This document shows positions 9,968 through 21,859 of a stretch of 64,000 bases of DNA, one piece after another. The notes under the pieces were generated by a model that searched no databases, was not told the DNA's origin, and was given only the letters and a program-made list of their open reading frames with translations. The position numbers were made by a program, and so were the translations under genes. Within the stretch, counting starts at the first letter, position 1. Each line of letters starts with the position of its first letter. This DNA is from Hofstenia miamia (Eukaryota; Xenacoelomorpha; Acoela), in NCBI GenBank assembly GCA_004352715.1, contig SCFE01000025.1:1345554-1409553 (forward strand), written 5' to 3'.

Positions 9968-11860
9968 GACAAAAAATGCGGAATATTCCTTTTTAGTTTT
10001 GTCAGTTTGGAAGTTCTGAGTACATCTGGCAGAGAATTGAATATATCTGCGGCTTTAGATAAGAAGGAATCCGCACCAAAACTATTGTTACCTGAAACAA
10101 CTTTATTATGTATTTATGTTGACGATTATTAAATTTTAGTTTTCTGTAAAACATATCAGATAGAAACCTTTTCATCCCTTACATGATTGTCATAAAATAC
10201 AAATATGTTAAATAAATGACGTATTTGGTTGACTCCAGTATTTTGAATTCTTAATAATAGCAAGTTGTGTGAGAGAGTCTTGGAGTACTGGCTTATTGTC
10301 TCGATTATTCTATTAGACATTGTCTCAATCTTTTTCCACTTTAATTTGTATTTGCCAGTAGTGAGAAACGATCCATAGCTGAAAATCCCATATATGTGGA
10401 CCGAACGTAATCAATGAGGAACTGATGAGGTACATTGCTTTTTATTAATTTATTTGTAGCTTTTAGAACTGCAAGCTTAAGGATTTTACAATTTAAAAAT
10501 TCAGTAAAATCTAAATTGCTGGTAAAAGTTACCCTAAGGTAAGTAGCTTTAGAAGAATTAGACAGCGTTGTATTATTTACAATGATGTTATACTTATTGA
10601 TTAATTCAGGTTTGTTAGATGTTTGAAAAATCATGAACTGTGTTTTGTTAATATTGAGTGTGAGTGAGTTTGTTTCTTTGAAGCCAAAATTTAATTTGAG
10701 CAAAATCTAGTGATAATAGTTTTGAACAGGAATTTTTTTATCATGACTAAGATAAATACATGTGTCATCCGCGTATTGGATGGACTTACAATAGAAAAAC
10801 AATCAGATAAATCATTAATGATTATGTTAAATAGCAAATGCCGAAAGATGGACCCTTGTGGAACTCCGCGTAAAATTTGTAGGTATGCTGAATGGTATGA
10901 CCCAATTTTAACTGAGTGAAATCGATAATTAAGAAAGCTTCCTAACAATTTTACTGCCTCATTAGGCCTACTTAGTTTGTATTTATGAAGCTTACAAATT
11001 AGTACAAGGTGATTCAAAAGTCCTCGGCACTAAAAAACATACTATTTAAACAACGAACTTAAAGCTGCTTTGTCTAACTCAACCATTTCTACGAGTGTGC
11101 AGACGCTGAATTGGGAGAGGTACTGCACCATTCTTCAAGAAAAGGTAGTTTCCTTTTTCAAAAGAAGAAAACAAATGCTTTTCCAACAAGACGGCGCATC
11201 CCCTCATTACGCACTCAACACCCAGAGAATTTTAAATTAACAGATGCCAAATCAATAGATTGGATGAAGATGCTCGATCAAATGGCCAGGCAGGTCACCA
11301 GATCTCACAGTTTACGACTTTTGGCTTTGGTTGTTCTTGCACAATGAAGTGTACAAGCCTGTTGTAGTGATATTCGAATCATTGAATTAACTCGCCACTC
11401 AAATCGAAAATGAACTTCAAACAATACCCATTTCAATTTTCTCAAAATGCATTCCGCGACATCCCCAGACGTTGTCAGCAGTGTGTGGACAATGATGGTG
11501 GTCTCTTTGAAATGTAATCTTAACTTTTTCAATATTTCTTAAATATTTTGTTAAATATACGTCTTAAAAAACTATAAGTTTTTTAAAATAATATGTTTTT
11601 AACGGCGGGGACTTTTGAATCACCCTGTATATTGTGGCCCATGCTGTCAAATGCCTTTAATAAATCAATGAACAAAATACCAACATTTGATGATTTGTTT
11701 AGGCATTCCCGCCATTCCTCAACACTGCAGAGTAAAGCATCCATATAGCAGACCGACGTTTAGTAAATCCATATTTTGTGTTTAACAATTTGATTATTAA
11801 CAGTCATATAATGTTCAAGTTGTTATGTGTTAACTTTTTTCGAAGATTTTGCGATCAAAT
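9968..11860 (-). pseudogene. Non-LTR retrotransposon reverse transcriptase relic, split by a mariner element
   Basis: Reading leftwards on the minus strand, this is a jockey/CR1-like reverse transcriptase. The order is: KIFEKV and LEHYMTVNNQ (finger region, near 11860-11800); GILFIDLLKAFDS (motif A, 11690-11640); then, after the mariner insertion at 11005-11627, LICKLHKYKLS, LRGVPQGSI, LLFNIIINDLS and QYADDTCIYLSHD (active-site motif, near 10780). Thumb and C-terminal segments follow (LTLNINKTQFMIFQTSN), ending in FNSLPDVLRTSKLTKLKRN near 9990. Stops and frameshifts occur throughout, so it is dead. The YADD box and GVPQGSI identify the fold. The exact clade is uncertain. Confidence 0.8.
11005..11627 (+). 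mobile_element. 623-bp mariner-type element with TIRs and TA duplication
   Basis: The ends are inverted repeats of the form CARGGTGATTCAAAAGTCC (left 11005-11023; right is the reverse complement ending at 11627). One position differs. TA dinucleotides flank both sides (11003-11004 and 11628-11629), the standard target duplication of this superfamily. Inside, on the + strand, are FQQDGASPHYALNTQ (about 11181-11225) and WPGRSPDLTVYDFWLW (11283-11330), which are the second and third catalytic-acid regions of the DDE transposase. The N-terminal half is absent, so the element is non-autonomous. It interrupts the reverse transcriptase relic described above. Confidence 0.85.
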
Positions 11861-12953
11861 TCGTACTATGACTGCTACTGCTATAGGCATATATTTCATG
11901 AGGAATGGAAGCATCTGTCCTCTGTTGAGGGGGAACACGTTCTTGCAGTTCCCCCTCTGCGTGCGCCTCTGGCCATCTTGTTTTTTGCATGAAGCTAATG
12001 TTACCCATTTCGCTATTTTATATCTGCTCTTATGTAAGGGTCTTTCAAGCATACCCTAACCAGGTTTGTCAACTCAGAAATCATAAAAAAACGTAGCTCA
12101 TTGAAAAATCCAGATTTCAAAAAATAACCTATCATTGAAAATGATAACGTCATCAACAATTTTGTAGTGGAATGATTGTTTTAGTAAAATACAAAATGAC
12201 ATAGAAAAATTTTAACAAAAAAAATTTGATTAGGAGGTAGGGATGGGTGGTTGAATAAACTCTCTGTAGGTTCAGCAGCAAAAAGAAATATCATGTGACA
12301 AATAACTTAGTGTTAAGACATTTATGAAACTCATGCGTGACATTTTTTAGCATTTCCAATGTATTAGTTTTTGTGGAAAATGGTAAGAGGCTACCACAAA
12401 ACCCATGAACAAAGTTTTTCAGGTTTGATGCGAATATTTTTACATAAGAATCTTTCATCTCAGATAGTTTAGGCGACAGACTAGCCAAAGGAGAACATAT
12501 AGGTTCTTTGAAAAATAATAATTTGGAGTGATCATCAGACAATCAATGTAAGTTAAAAAGTTTGCCTTTTCTATTTAGCAAGTCCTCATACATTATAAAT
12601 ATCCAAAGTCGAATTTTAAATTTATGAATTATTATTTCTGTCGTCGTTATCCTTTTATACTTGCTTCGATTTCCACGATCCAACCCTTTGAAGTGCTATT
12701 AATTATTCAAATGATTCTTTTCCTAATAATAGTTCAAGGTAATCACACGGCTGAATGAAGTGTTGGAATATAATACATGATATTTTGCGTTAAAAGACAA
12801 AATCAATGTATCACATGTCTTGATGTTATCTGAATTACGATTTTATAGTAATGCGTGAAAGAGAACCTTTTCAAGAGATTTATATTTAATGCGTTTATCA
12901 AATGTGTGAAATTTAACCTTTTAAATGACCATATATAGTAATGATAAAGTTTT
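11861..12953. other. Stretch without recognisable genes
   Basis: Contains a minus-strand open frame of 83 codons (12542-12291) with no domain I recognise and no clear splice signals. Otherwise AT-rich DNA. Confidence 0.55.
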
Positions 12954-12956
12954 CAG

Positions 12957-13373
12957 GCTTGCCGTTGTGTGGCGGTTTTCACACAACAAGCACAACAAAT
13001 ATAAAAAGAATTTCAAATATGCAATGATTAAGATAAAGAAACATTGTTTAAATATTTGTAAAATGTTTCATAATCAATTTAGAATTTATGCCTAAAATTC
13101 TTAAGTGGATGAAAATAATTGTGTAACTGATTCATAAAAATTATTTTATGTCTGCTATTTTTCTCTAAAGATGTTCGAAGTTTGCATTCATATTAATAGA
13201 AATAATGCGTTCACTCATTTCTTAATAAATTTGAACATATCATAATAACCAGTTTCTTCTATCAAAGGAAAAATACAAAATTTTGTGACTCTTGATTTTT
13301 ATATAACAGATAATCATTTGTATTGTGTACACAACAAAGTTAGAGTTTCTACACAACACACAATGGCAAGCTT
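12957..13373. repeat. Inverted-repeat pair, candidate MITE
   Basis: GCTTGCCGTTGTGTG at the left matches the reverse complement of CACACAATGGCAAGC at the right except at one base. Just inside the left arm, GTTGTGTG (12964-12971) and CACACAAC (12980-12987) form a perfect hairpin, and related ACACAACA motifs occur near the right arm. No target-site duplication was found, so whether this is a transposon remains open. Confidence 0.4.
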
Positions 13374-13432
13374 GATGGCTTATGAAAATAGGAGCACGTA
13401 ATTTCTAATCCTTATACTGAATAACTCAAAGA

Positions 13433-13612
13433 CAGGGGCGCAGGGGGATTTAAAAACACAGATGTTAATTCTTTGTTAACAGATATCTTTTTAAGAAAAT
13501 CACTGAAAAGATTTGTTCCTTAACACAACAGAAACTTTTCTAGTTCATTGACTACTTCAATTTTATTTATTTAAAGAGGGAATTTCCCTTGCCCCCAAGA
13601 ATTACGCCAGTG
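13433..13612. mobile_element. 180-bp hAT-type MITE
   Basis: It begins CAGGGGCG and ends CGCCAGTG, the CAG...CTG-type termini of hAT elements. The internal flanks carry G-runs (GCAGGGGG) and C-runs (TTGCCCCC) in inverted order. The 8-bp flanks are CTCAAAGA on the left and CTCATAGA on the right, a 7-of-8 match in line with the hAT 8-bp target duplication. It has no coding capacity. Confidence 0.65.
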
Positions 13613-13620
13613 CTCATAGA

Positions 13621-16000
13621 TTCAACCGAGTCACAAATCATGACCCGGCGACCCGGCTGTCAAAAATTAATGTAAAAAACAATTATCAAGCAGAAGATTA
13701 AATTTAAAATTTTAAGCAATTTTAGTTAATAACCATGCAGACTAAGGATTGTAATTCCAAAATGTCAGAAGTGCTCTATTAGCTCCTATTTATTTAAATA
13801 ATATTCTTGCAAAGAAAAATTTCTATCAGATTGCGATGGTAAATTTTTTTTGGCTGAAGTTTGACATTTTGAGAAATGCTTCTGCTTTTGTTTCTCATCC
13901 AGGAGAATCTCATCATCAATGTGGGGTAAAATTAGTTAGATGTTTGCAAATATAGAAGTTATCGAAAGAAAACTGTGAAAGGAAGAGGAGAACTTAGACA
14001 TACAGCATCTGATTGAAGTGGCGATTTAGTGATTATGTGATGTGAATGAGAACTGATTAAAACATTACATGTTCATCTTAACCAGAATGCAATAACTGAG
14101 ATACCAGGCTTGCTGCTTAAGAATGGTAATTAACCTAGTGAACAATGACATAATTAAAAAATTGTCAATTTCTAGATTTCAACGCAACATAAATTTTTGC
14201 GACATTTAATGTTGAGGAGTTATTCAAATGTCGTGGCTACATTGATTTGATCATAAAAAATATGTGCTACAGTAACCTATCGTCCCAAATTCTAATAAAC
14301 TTTTTGATTCCTATTAGATGTACTATTGAAATCAGAATTATTTCAAGCACCTTCCAACTCCAGATCTAAATAATTAAGTTACATTAATTAGTGATAATAT
14401 AAATTGGGACGAATGCCCGACCCAAAAAATGACAGTGAAAAACGGTTGCTCGGTTCTGCAAAAGAGAAGGTGCAAGCTTAAATTGACGAGTAAAATGAAA
14501 CGAGGAAATATTTTTTAATAATTTTTTGTGGCTGTATTAGAACACCTGCGTCAAACTCTAAATTCAAGTTCAAATATAAATATTATTGATAGGAAGGATT
14601 ATTACAAAGACACACATCAAAGTAGATTCTGACTTATAACAAAATATATGAAGAAACAAGTTATGCAATATTTTGAGAATATATATCATTCTTTGGATAT
14701 TAAACACACACGCAACGCATTGTGATCTGGAAAATTGAAATCGGAAAACATCCGAAGTATAATTTTTTTCTATATGAACTTTATAATCGTTAAAAATGTC
14801 TACTTGTGATCCAAAAAATTCGATATGTCAAGGAACAGGATTGGATCAAATCCTGATCATATCATGATGCAATATACTTTGCCTGAATATAACTTTAGCC
14901 TTTTTGTTATATTTTGCAATTCTTCTTTAAAGGGTAATACACTGTACAACTTGTATGTCTAACGTAATGGCTATGTAAACAGCTAAACCATGTTGAGCTT
15001 TGTAAGCCTTGCCAAGTATTTAAAGTTCTATAATAATTAAATTTCAGCTTGAGTTTCTGCTTAGCAAATCGAAGTCCTACGGTATTGTTGATTATTATGT
15101 GGTACAAAAAAGCCTTTTATAAAAATGGATGCTAATTAAACAATATGCAAAATATCGCTTCAAAGATGTAAACAGGAATAAATTTTTTTCTGTGAGTAAT
15201 TTCAACATCAATGATGAAATATTTTTTGCAGAGTTGTGTTTTCAGTGCCGAATGAAAATTTGAAAATTATAGTGATGAACATGCTTTTGTGACTGAATTC
15301 TGTGAGAATTACATTGAAAAAGATTCATTGCACGTTCATTTTGAAATCATTACGTGACATTCTTGATAAATACTTAAACTTTGCCTAGACCTGTAAAATT
15401 TTTCAGTCACTTACGTATTTTGTTCTTTTTAATGTAGCACAATTGACATATTTGACATATTTTCTTTAAAATAATTTGTTGTTCGAGCTACTAATAACCA
15501 GTATAGAAAATATGCGCTCAAAATCCAAACAAGAATAGGTTTGCTTCTGTACGCAATCATATTTCATGAAGAACGATTCACTTGCAAAAAAGTAAGTTTC
15601 AGTGTGGAATATGAAACAAATATTTTTTGCAGCACTATACTAAATTTGAAAAAAGAATTATAATTTCTGCAGCAGTTGTCATGAGTAAAAATATTGACCA
15701 ATTCAAGAAAGTTTAGAAATTCGTACATGCCAAAATATTTTTGGTTTCACTTTGATTTTTAATCAAAATGGCAGCTTTAAGTTTTTCAGTTAACGACTCA
15801 TCCTTAAGGGCAGGCTCTTTTTAAGAAAATACCTGAATTGCTAGTTGTCTCCTTTTAATATGAAAGAATGTACTGCATTTCGTTTAGCACGTCAATATCC
15901 GTAAAGTTAACTCTCTACAAGTCCTTAATTCTTTCTAGATGAACAAGGAAATTCGTGTTCGAAAGATGCTATTTGTTTATGCCCAACATGTCGGTCCTCA
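13621..16000. other. AT-rich stretch, no recognisable gene
   Basis: The open frames are short and lack recognisable motifs. Nothing else stands out. Confidence 0.6.
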
Positions 16001-16772
16001 TTGCTTGAAGTGATAATGACAAATTCCCAACTTTTTAAAATTTATATTATTTTTATTTGTTTTGGAAAAAATGGAGAAGATGATGCATATGAAATTTCGA
16101 TGCTTATATCAAAATGGTACAGAGATCACAATTTCATCATAAATGCTACTAAATCAAAAGAGCTTATAATCCCTCTTCGAAGAAATTGTCACATAGCAAC
16201 CCCAAATTCTCGGAATTTCTTATTAGTAAATGAAATGAAAATACTTGGAATTACAATATCCAACCACTTTAGTTTTCAAAGTCATGTGCTGAATTTAACG
16301 AAAAAGATTAACCAGCACATTTACTTGCTCCTAAAGCTTAAACGTTTGGGATACTCAACTGCTGAGCTGGAACTGTTGTATTCTAGTATTATTGTCAACT
16401 TTATTAATTATGGACTTGAAGCGTATGCAGCAGAGAACAAGATAAATTTGGACTACATTGATAGAATACAAAAGAAAGCTATCCGATTCGGAATCATACA
16501 ATCGTTTACATCAATACATGATTTAATAAAAAAAAAAAGATGAACAATTATTCAGCAAGATCCAATCAAATTCGACACACCCCCTTCGACACATCCCTCC
16601 TAATAGAACTCAATTCGCTGCAGAGAGATTAAGACCACGTATGCCTCCAACGATTCTGGCAAAAAAATATCAAAACCTCAAAATTTTTCCAAACAGATGC
16701 CTGAAATATCCATATTCGTAAATTTGTAAACTATATATTCTGAATGTTATTTTCAGATACATAATCATAAAA
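16001..16772 (+). pseudogene. 3' end of a non-LTR retrotransposon
   Basis: The open frame 16001-16543 reads as the palm-thumb end of a non-LTR reverse transcriptase: ISKWYRDHNFIINATKSKEL, then EMKILGITISNHFSFQSHV, LKLKRLGYSTAELELLYSS, and DRIQKKAIRFG. The run of A at about 16528-16538 shifts the frame. Beyond it a new frame (DEQLFSKIQSNS, then HIPPNRTQFAAERLRPRMPP) continues to a TAA at 16719-16721. This is the usual C-terminal tail of such proteins. A 3' UTR of about 50 bases and a (TTA)n tail follow. The 5' part is missing. The clade could be CR1- or L2-like, which I cannot settle by eye. Confidence 0.75.
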
Positions 16773-16774
16773 TA

Positions 16775-16823
<49 letters not shown>
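16773..16823 (+). repeat. (TTA)n tail of non-LTR element
   Basis: A TTA run directly after the short 3' UTR of the element at 16001-16772. Its placement suggests the element's own microsatellite tail, not chance. Confidence 0.8.
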
Positions 16824-16824
<1 letters not shown>

Positions 16825-17532
16825 GGAAGACATTTTCAGCATTTATTTGTCTTTTCTGGCTTTGCTGAAATAGCTTAAAATTTCAGTAAAATTTTAGTTT
16901 GCAGCCAATAGCTTTTTCTTGGTCATAAATTAAATATTGAAGCATCATATTTATTGTAAGCATTGATATATGAAATTTCAGCAAATTATTTCTGTAAACT
17001 CATATTTGTGAATTACTAACATATTCATCTCGAAGGTTTTTTGAAAAGTACAGTAATTGGGAAACAATTCGTTTTAAAATATACTAAAAGGACGGCAAAG
17101 TACAAACAAACCGATAAAATCTTGAAAACATCAAATGTAAAAAATTTAAGTTAATAAATAAAAAAAATAGGGGGGGGTTAAGACCCCCTTTTGCCCCCAG
17201 GTTTAACGAAACTAGTCAGAACAATACTAGTGATTCTATAAGTGAAAATCATTTGGGGAGTGCAATTACCAGGCTCGTACATGGGACATATTTTTCTGTC
17301 CCATCTCATCCCATCACATCCAATCCCCCGGGAATACCCTTGTAATATTTCTATGAAATAAAATTATTTAATTTATGAAAACTTAGGCTTAGTCTCTTCA
17401 GTATTCATGCTATTTGCTGCCCTTGCTGAAAATTTAGGTTTGTACTTATTGTTATACAACTAATGAATGGAAGTGATGCTTATTTATGGCGTGCATTGAT
17501 CTATCAAATTCCAGTGACTTGCAGTTATAAAA
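16824..17532. repeat. 709-bp direct repeat, unit 1
   Basis: This block is repeated at 17541-18249 with a period of 717 bases, with a single n (17533) and a stub of the TTA run between the copies. The copies look identical. It contains a G-run/C-run hairpin (GGGGGTTAAGACCCCC) and GGGACATATTTTTCTGTCCC. No gene is visible. The n at the junction points to an assembly overlap rather than a true tandem duplication. Confidence 0.8.
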
Positions 17533-17540
17533 NTATTATT

Positions 17541-18249
17541 AGGAAGACATTTTCAGCATTTATTTGTCTTTTCTGGCTTTGCTGAAATAGCTTAAAATTT
17601 CAGTAAAATTTTAGTTTGCAGCCAATAGCTTTTTCTTGGTCATAAATTAAATATTGAAGCATCATATTTATTGTAAGCATTGATATATGAAATTTCAGCA
17701 AATTATTTCTGTAAACTCATATTTGTGAATTACTAACATATTCATCTCGAAGGTTTTTTGAAAAGTACAGTAATTGGGAAACAATTCGTTTTAAAATATA
17801 CTAAAAGGACGGCAAAGTACAAACAAACCGATAAAATCTTGAAAACATCAAATGTAAAAAATTTAAGTTAATAAATAAAAAAAATAGGGGGGGGTTAAGA
17901 CCCCCTTTTGCCCCCAGGTTTAACGAAACTAGTCAGAACAATACTAGTGATTCTATAAGTGAAAATCATTTGGGGAGTGCAATTACCAGGCTCGTACATG
18001 GGACATATTTTTCTGTCCCATCTCATCCCATCACATCCAATCCCCCGGGAATACCCTTGTAATATTTCTATGAAATAAAATTATTTAATTTATGAAAACT
18101 TAGGCTTAGTCTCTTCAGTATTCATGCTATTTGCTGCCCTTGCTGAAAATTTAGGTTTGTACTTATTGTTATACAACTAATGAATGGAAGTGATGCTTAT
18201 TTATGGCGTGCATTGATCTATCAAATTCCAGTGACTTGCAGTTATAAAA
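17541..18249. repeat. 709-bp direct repeat, unit 2
   Basis: Second copy of 16824-17532. No gene. Confidence 0.8.
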
Positions 18250-18409
18250 TCATATTTATGTACCTTCTTGAATTAATAGCATCATAATATGCCAGATAAT
18301 AACTTTGTAAATATAATTTTAATAATAAACTAAAGATATGACTACAAAATTTTAAAATTTAATTACATTACATACAAAAATTTTGTTTTTCAAGATACAG
18401 GAGGTCATT

Positions 18410-18703
18410 CTATGTTGACCATTTGCTCAGTATAAGTGTCTGTGGGCAAGACAGTATCATTACCGTCATCAGAAACTGAACTATTTGAATTACTAAAGTC
18501 AAACATACAATATAGATCTTCATGTAGAACATAGTCCTTAGTAGTATTTCCAATTTCTTGGGTTCTAAATCAACTTGATGATCATTATTGACTTTATCGT
18601 CTAGAATGCCACTTAGGTTATCTGATTCATCATTGTCAACCTCCGACAATTTCTGGAATCGCTGATGAGCCCTATGTACTGATTGATGCAGAGGTTTAGA
18701 CAT
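18410..18703 (-). CDS. Unassigned open frame, 97 codons
   Basis: It starts with ATG and has an acidic first half (VDNDESDNLSGILDD) and a hydrophobic, less protein-like second half. In a different frame the end reads DGNDTVLPTDTYTEQ, so a frameshift may have ended an older, longer frame. Acidic N-termini of this kind occur in piggyBac-type transposases, but no diagnostic motif is present. It may be chance. Confidence 0.2.
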   Translation of the reverse strand: MSKPLHQSVHRAHQRFQKLSEVDNDESDNLSGILDDKVNNDHQVDLEPKKLEILLRTMFYMKIYIVCLTLVIQIVQFLMTVMILSCPQTLILSKWST

Positions 18704-19085
18704 TATAGAAGATTAAAAATGCTGGAAATATATATAAATTGAGGTAATTAGAAAATTTAGTGTTATATTTGCAGCAATGATATGTATTAGCAATAATTAA
18801 GGGTGGTATGTTATAAATTATAAGAACAATTCATTTTTTAACCCTATTTGGCCTAGGGAGGATACACTCTTTTATACTTTTGATTATTAGTCAAAACTCG
18901 TGGGGCTGTCTTAATGAATCTTGGCGACTGTTCCTAACTTTTTTGTTGATCATAACCCCAAATAAAATTTTCTAAATAACTGCTAATTTTATGTAAGGTA
19001 TTGTTTTTTCAAATGGGCTATGTTCCAATTTTTACAAAACTCTATTGTCATTGTTAGTATAAAATAAGCAATAATCTAAAGAATT

Positions 19086-19277
19086 CTAACACTTCCAACT
19101 GCCAAAATCAATATATTTCAAGAAAGTTTCCGAATTTTTAGATTGGATGACGTCATCAAAGTTGTCCAAAAATTTCGCATTAACTTCATAATCCAATTTA
19201 GAGTCGAACAGTGTCATCATATATGCTTCACAAATAACATCAGCAAAAAATTTGTCTGCATAAGTTGTAAAAATCAA
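19086..19277 (-). CDS. Unassigned open frame, possible exon or relic
   Basis: The 63-codon frame, with DKFFADVICEAYMMTLFDSK and KFLDNFDDVIQSKNSE, has a protein-like composition and stays protein-like upstream to about 19362 if two stops are ignored. ATGCAG just before the DKFF segment could act as a splice acceptor. I recognise no family. A decayed transposon gene or the terminal exon of a host gene are both possible. Confidence 0.25.
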   Translation of the reverse strand: MIFTTYADKFFADVICEAYMMTLFDSKLDYEVNAKFLDNFDDVIQSKNSETFLKYIDFGSWKC

Positions 19278-20893
19278 CGATTTGAGTTGTGGCCTCTTTC
19301 CATAATATAAATCTATATGTCATCAATATTTCTTGGGATTACATTTGTAAATTTCTTATTTGTGAAATTTTTTATCAGCGATTTTCTATTGGTTTCACTA
19401 CTGCAAACATTACAAAAAAGTAAGTGAAAATATGAGATAAGGTAATTACTTAGTGTAGTCCTAATTATGATGGTGTAAAATCAGAACATGACATACTTAC
19501 TCAAAGTAGTTGTCATGAAAATGTTGACCAAGCCAAATTGAGTAATGGGCTGAAAATGCGGGACAAAAGCAATGGTATTGTTTTCCAATTTGTTATATAA
19601 ATAGCCTAGAGAGCTGTGAGTGTATGATATGTGTACTAAGTAGTTACATAATAAAAGAGTAATTGATTCCTCCACAGACTTTTTAAGACAAAGTCACATG
19701 GCTATTGAATTATTTTTGGGGTGAACCGTAGTCTAAGCTACTGTAGGGTATTCGGATCGGACGTAAATATTGGCCAATATTCAAATGTTCGAATACTTTT
19801 TATTTCATTTACTCTTTTTAGCAACAAAAGTGGAAATGATAATGCACTTCCCTTCCTTATAAAACTTTACATTAGTGTGATATATTTTTTAATAGTATGG
19901 CTATTACAGAATGATTTATTTTTATTGATGTGCAATGTATGAAGACCTAACAATATCTGTTAAAAACGATGCTTTTATTAACAGATTCAATCCAACTGGA
20001 ACGTGATACAGAAAAATAACTCTATTTTCCTGTCTAGAGCAAGTCTTGAGTTAATTGATGAAATTATAGTTCAAAGAAAATGAATTAACTTGTTATTGCC
20101 TTGACAAGATGAAGGTTTATTTAATTTGCTATGTTCAATGACTGATTTACTCGAAGCTAAATACTTTTTATCTAGTTTCTGAAAAGGCTTACCCAACCAT
20201 TTTTTCTGAAATCTGTTGAAAAATTTCCTAAATCTTTTAAAAAAGTCATAATCTGCAATACAGATTCTTTTAAAATTAATTAATTTAAAAGTACCACACT
20301 GATTGCTTTATTGTTCCTTTGTATGGATAGATGTTACCATACGTTATCCCTTAAAAGTGTTTAGCAACTTAAAAACATAAAAAGTTATTAATTGACAAAT
20401 GTAATTGTTTCACTAAAAATATGTTTCTTTTTTGTTCTCACAGCAACTACCTATTATGTACATTACAATGCAATGGCTTAAACATGATCTGCCTCGTGCT
20501 ACTTTAAAATTTTAATAAATTTTGTGCAATTGTCGACCTATTTTATCAAAGCCTATTAAGAAATTTGGAAATGCTTATATATGAACACGTCTATTGGTAA
20601 ATGTAGAGAGTGAATGTTCTCCCATGTAACTGTTAATATTTGTGGCTAAGATTGATTTCTGTGGCTGAAGGATGTAAGTTAACACATATTTTTCAAATGT
20701 TCAAATTTAATGATGTATGAAGCGCATAGCAGCAATAACTAACCTCAACCATTTTTATTTCTGTAAATAGACCGCCTAAGTCGCATTGATGGACGCCGAG
20801 TGCAAAGACGCATCTGGAAAGATTCGCCAGTAAAATCTATTGTGATTTGCCTTTTGGATATCACTATTAGCTCATGAGATACGATTAGAGGAT

Positions 20894-21343
20894 TGCGAAA
20901 CTTTAAATTCTTGGTCCCGGTCCAGTCTTTGTACCTGTGGAATGATTAAAATTTAGTCCCGATATCTGGTCCTGGTCCCGGTACCAGCAAAGTAAAGTGC
21001 AAAACAGCAAAAAATTAATGTAATTAAACTAAAAACGCATTCATATTTAGAAAAAAAGCTTATCTTCGCAAAACTAATGGTTGGTTGAGTTGCTTCAAAA
21101 AAATTCAAAGAACAAATTCTAAGTGAGTTTATTAGTTAAGTGTGTTGGTATGAGTATTTTCAGCAAAGGTTCTTCTACAACCTTCTTAATCTTTTTTGTG
21201 TCTTTGTACCTTGGAAATAAGCTTGGTGTTTAACTGGTACCTGGTCCCGTTCAATTCACGGTACCGGTCCCAATCCTGTATTTTTAGTTAAGTAACTCAA
21301 TCCCACAGGATCAGATACCGGGGTCGGAATTGGTTTCGCAATG
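20894..21343. repeat. Inverted-repeat segment with GGTCCCGGTACC motifs
   Basis: ATTGCGAAAC at the left faces GTTTCGCAAT at the right after one mismatch, and the interior carries several GGTCCCGGT and GGTACC motifs in both orientations. This resembles a small non-autonomous DNA transposon. No target duplication was identified. Confidence 0.35.
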
Positions 21344-21659
21344 TTTTACTCATAAGGGTTGAATTTTTTGAAGATTCATCATAGATTTCAGAAAATTCAT
21401 GTTTATTAGAGTAAAGTACAAAGTCGACTAGCATTCTGATCGTGTGCCATTTGTTCACTAAAAATAGGGGTTAGAACAACCAGTAGTTTACCCGCAAAAT
21501 AGTAACCCGATCCGACCCGTAACCTCTGTATTAACCCGCAGAAAAACATTAAATGAAGTATTAATTTAAGTATTTAATTAAGTGAAAATATAATGATATA
21601 TAATATGTATGTTTAAATAAATTACATATATTTAATGAAAAAATTCAACATATAGATTA

Positions 21660-21800
21660 TTAAAAAATTCAGTCTTTTTTAAAAAAATGATTTTTTCAAG
21701 CGTCTCTGGATCCAGAAATCCTCTTTTTTCTGTAATTATATCACGAGCCACTGAAAACTTTCTTTCCTAAGCAGGTATCTTTCTTGCAATGAAGAACAGT
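21660..21800 (-). pseudogene. hAT transposase C-terminal fragment
   Basis: The minus strand reads ERKFSVARDIITEKRGFLDP followed by ETLEKI. This resembles the end of the hAT dimerisation domain (sERxFS...R..L.p..v..l.f). Upstream the reading has an in-frame stop. It is too short for a subfamily call and no ends were found nearby. Confidence 0.5.
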
Positions 21801-21859
21801 GTTGGTGGTTTGCACGATATTTTCTTTGAAAATTTGTAGAGGGATAGTATATTTTGTAG

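Larger units (their letters stand above)
18250..20890. other. AT-rich stretch with unassigned minus-strand open frames
   Basis: No recognised gene. A TTAACCCTATTTGGCC string at 18838 looks like one piggyBac-type end, but I found no partner. Two minus-strand open frames (18703-18410 and 19277-19086) are described separately or left unassigned. Confidence 0.5.

Noticed and set aside
9917-10132. 71-codon + strand open frame
   Set aside because: The minus strand of the same DNA reads as the C-terminal tail of the non-LTR reverse transcriptase relic, which explains it better.
10431-10440. CTGATGAG-like string (hammerhead core)
   Set aside because: It lies inside the reverse transcriptase relic with no matching CGAAA and no stems; chance.
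18838-18860. TTAACCCTATTTGGCC as a piggyBac end belonging to the open frame at 18410-18703
   Set aside because: Its orientation points away from that frame and no partner end was found.
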